Assembly: GCF_947488185.1 (NCBI RefSeq)
Contig: NZ_CANKYM010000004.1
Coordinates: 1 to 64,000, forward strand
DNA: 64,000 nucleotides
From: an uncultured Roseobacter sp.
GTDB taxonomy: Bacteria; Pseudomonadota; Alphaproteobacteria; Rhodobacterales; Rhodobacteraceae
Direction: 5' to 3'
The first letter of the stretch is position 1. Each line of letters starts with the position of its first letter. A model generated the notes under the pieces. That model worked only from the letters and a program-made list of their open reading frames with translations, ran no database searches and had not been told where the DNA came from. A program made the translations under genes and the position numbers. This document shows, piece by piece, positions 61,551 to 64,000 of the stretch.

Positions 61551-61865
61551 CCGTTTTCTTCCCTTCAAACTGGTCAGCCGCGATTCGTTGCCGCGTCTTG
61601 TCCCAACTTGATGCCACCGGGGCGGTGGTCTGCTGCCTCATTCTTGCCCCATTTGTGACATCATTCGTCTTAGTTCCACAAGTGTCATGGTTAACAAGAC
61701 GCAATCCATTGGGCGTTTTGAGGGAAGAGGTGGTGCCTTCTTGCATCAATACTGTGGCAGAAAACTGGCAGCACCCAAGATGTAGTAGGCGCCGTCAAGG
61801 CGCCAACTAAAATCATGTTAAGAGTTTGTCATTGTCTCTGAATGAGCAACCTGCCGCGATCAGGG
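61551..61865. other. Gene-free stretch between leuD and the membrane-protein gene
   Basis: 315 bases that must hold the end of the leuCD transcript and the promoter of the membrane-protein/phosphoesterase pair. A hairpin is present at 61784-61808. No supported gene. Confidence 0.4.
61784..61808. terminator. Hairpin downstream of leuD
   Basis: AGTAGGCGCC-GTCAA-GGCGCCAACT: a 10-bp stem with one mismatch, about 58 bp after the leuD stop. It lacks a T-run but is placed to end the leuCD message. Confidence 0.45.
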
Positions 61866-62471
61866 TCAGACCCAGGGACGGGCCTGCGATACAGCAGCCT
61901 CAAAGCTATCGATAGCCGCTGCCTTCTCCATTGTGAGGCCAATGTCATCAAGGCCGTTCATCAGGCAGTGTTTTTTGAAAGGATCGAGATCAAAGCTGAA
62001 GACCTCCCCATCCGAACTGGTCACGGTTTGCGCGTCCAGATCGACGATCATGCGCGCGTTCGAGCCCTTCTCCGCATCCTTCATCAAGAGATCCACCTGT
62101 TCCTGCGGGAGCGCAATGGGCAGGATGCCGTTCTTGAAACAGTTGTTGTAGAAGATGTCCGCGTACGACGGGGCGATGATGCAGCGAATGCCAAAATCCT
62201 TGATCGCCCAGGGTGCGTGCTCCCGTGAGGAACCGCAGCCAAAGTTATCACCGGCCACAAGAATCTCCGCCTCGCGATAGGCATCCTTGTTGAGTACGAA
62301 GTCCCGAATTTCTTTGCCATCGTCATCATAGCGCATCTCGTCAAAGAGGTTCACGCCGAGACCTGAACGCTTGATGGTTTTCAGGAACTGTTTTGGAATG
62401 ATCATGTCAGTATCGACATTGATCAGCGGCATCGGGGCGGCAATCCCGGTCAGGGTATTGAACTTGTCCAT
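61866..62471 (-). CDS. leuD: 3-isopropylmalate dehydratase small subunit
   Basis: A 201-residue subunit forming isopropylmalate isomerase with LeuC. Blocks: [44 protein letters not shown] and [20 protein letters not shown] 62471 follows AGGAG; the frame open to 62492 is not needed. The gap to leuC is 113 bp and contains a GC-rich imperfect hairpin. Confidence 0.97.
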   Translation of the reverse strand: MDKFNTLTGIAAPMPLINVDTDMIIPKQFLKTIKRSGLGVNLFDEMRYDDDGKEIRDFVLNKDAYREAEILVAGDNFGCGSSREHAPWAIKDFGIRCIIAPSYADIFYNNCFKNGILPIALPQEQVDLLMKDAEKGSNARMIVDLDAQTVTSSDGEVFSFDLDPFKKHCLMNGLDDIGLTMEKAAAIDSFEAAVSQARPWV

Positions 62472-62550
62472 TTTGTCTCTCCTCGCCTTCAAAAGGCTGT
62501 CGGTTCAACGACCATATCGTGGTGATGTGAACCGCATGTGGTGCAATCAG

Positions 62551-62582
62551 CGGGTAGGGTGGGCTTTCAGGCCACCTACTCC
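62551..62582. repeat. REP-like imperfect inverted repeat in the leuC-leuD gap
   Basis: GGGTAGGGTGGGC, a short loop, then GGCCACCTACTC: an imperfect stem resembling the short palindromic elements scattered between genes in Rhodobacteraceae. The GGGTAGGG core is also in the 41-77 and 4888-4924 repeats. Confidence 0.4.
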
Positions 62583-62584
62583 CG

Positions 62585-63991
<1,407 letters not shown>

Positions 63992-64000
63992 GGGTCCTCT

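Overview
The window looks like a chromosomal segment from a marine alphaproteobacterium of the Roseobacter group (Rhodobacteraceae). This is inferred from gene content and protein style: a leuC/leuD/leuB cluster with family-typical neighbours, a monomeric NADP isocitrate dehydrogenase, Tat-exported ABC binding proteins, a narK1-narK2-narGHJI operon of the Paracoccus/Roseobacter kind, and moderately high GC. No species can be named from the sequence alone.

Layout. 1-4.9 kb: a minus-strand trio (AA_synth protein, MFS carrier, SnoaL-like protein) faces two overlapping regulator genes that share an N-terminal LuxR helix-turn-helix; the block lies between two 37-bp direct repeats. 5.2-10.9 kb: a LuxR-type regulator is divergent from a polyamine-type ABC importer and a short-chain dehydrogenase. 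11.1-12.5 kb: a MarR regulator is divergent from an ABM-family protein and a membrane protein, with a perfect inverted repeat between them. 12.9-27.3 kb: anaerobic nitrate respiration. A NarR-like Crp/Fnr regulator faces a universal stress protein, two nitrate/nitrite carriers, narGHJI, a PpiC-type chaperone, moeA and a DUF2478 protein, with a perfect FNR-type box in the divergent gap.

27.6-35.8 kb: a type I secretion-like locus. It has a 954-residue cadherin-like/PA14 repeat protein, two different ABC exporter subunits whose nucleotide-binding sites are both degenerate, and an HlyD adaptor. This is the most unusual part of the window. 35.9-45.2 kb: a TauE/SafE permease, three LysR regulators, isocitrate dehydrogenase, a DUF6326 protein, a methyltransferase and a GntP-type permease.

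45.5-55.8 kb: a tightly packed catabolic operon. A LysR regulator is divergent from maleylacetate reductase, a complete Liv-type ABC importer, a TfdB-like FAD hydroxylase, an intradiol (hydroxyquinol-type) dioxygenase and a BKACE-family enzyme. Together they suggest uptake of an aromatic compound, hydroxylation to hydroxyquinol, ring cleavage to maleylacetate, reduction to 3-oxoadipate, and possibly acetyl-CoA-dependent cleavage to succinyl-CoA and acetoacetate. An IS3-family remnant and a tRNA-Pro(CGG) gene follow.

56.6-64 kb: housekeeping genes. These are an EamA/DMT carrier, leuB, a DUF2306 membrane protein, an EEP-family phosphoesterase that seems to start at CTG, an unknown membrane protein, leuD and leuC.
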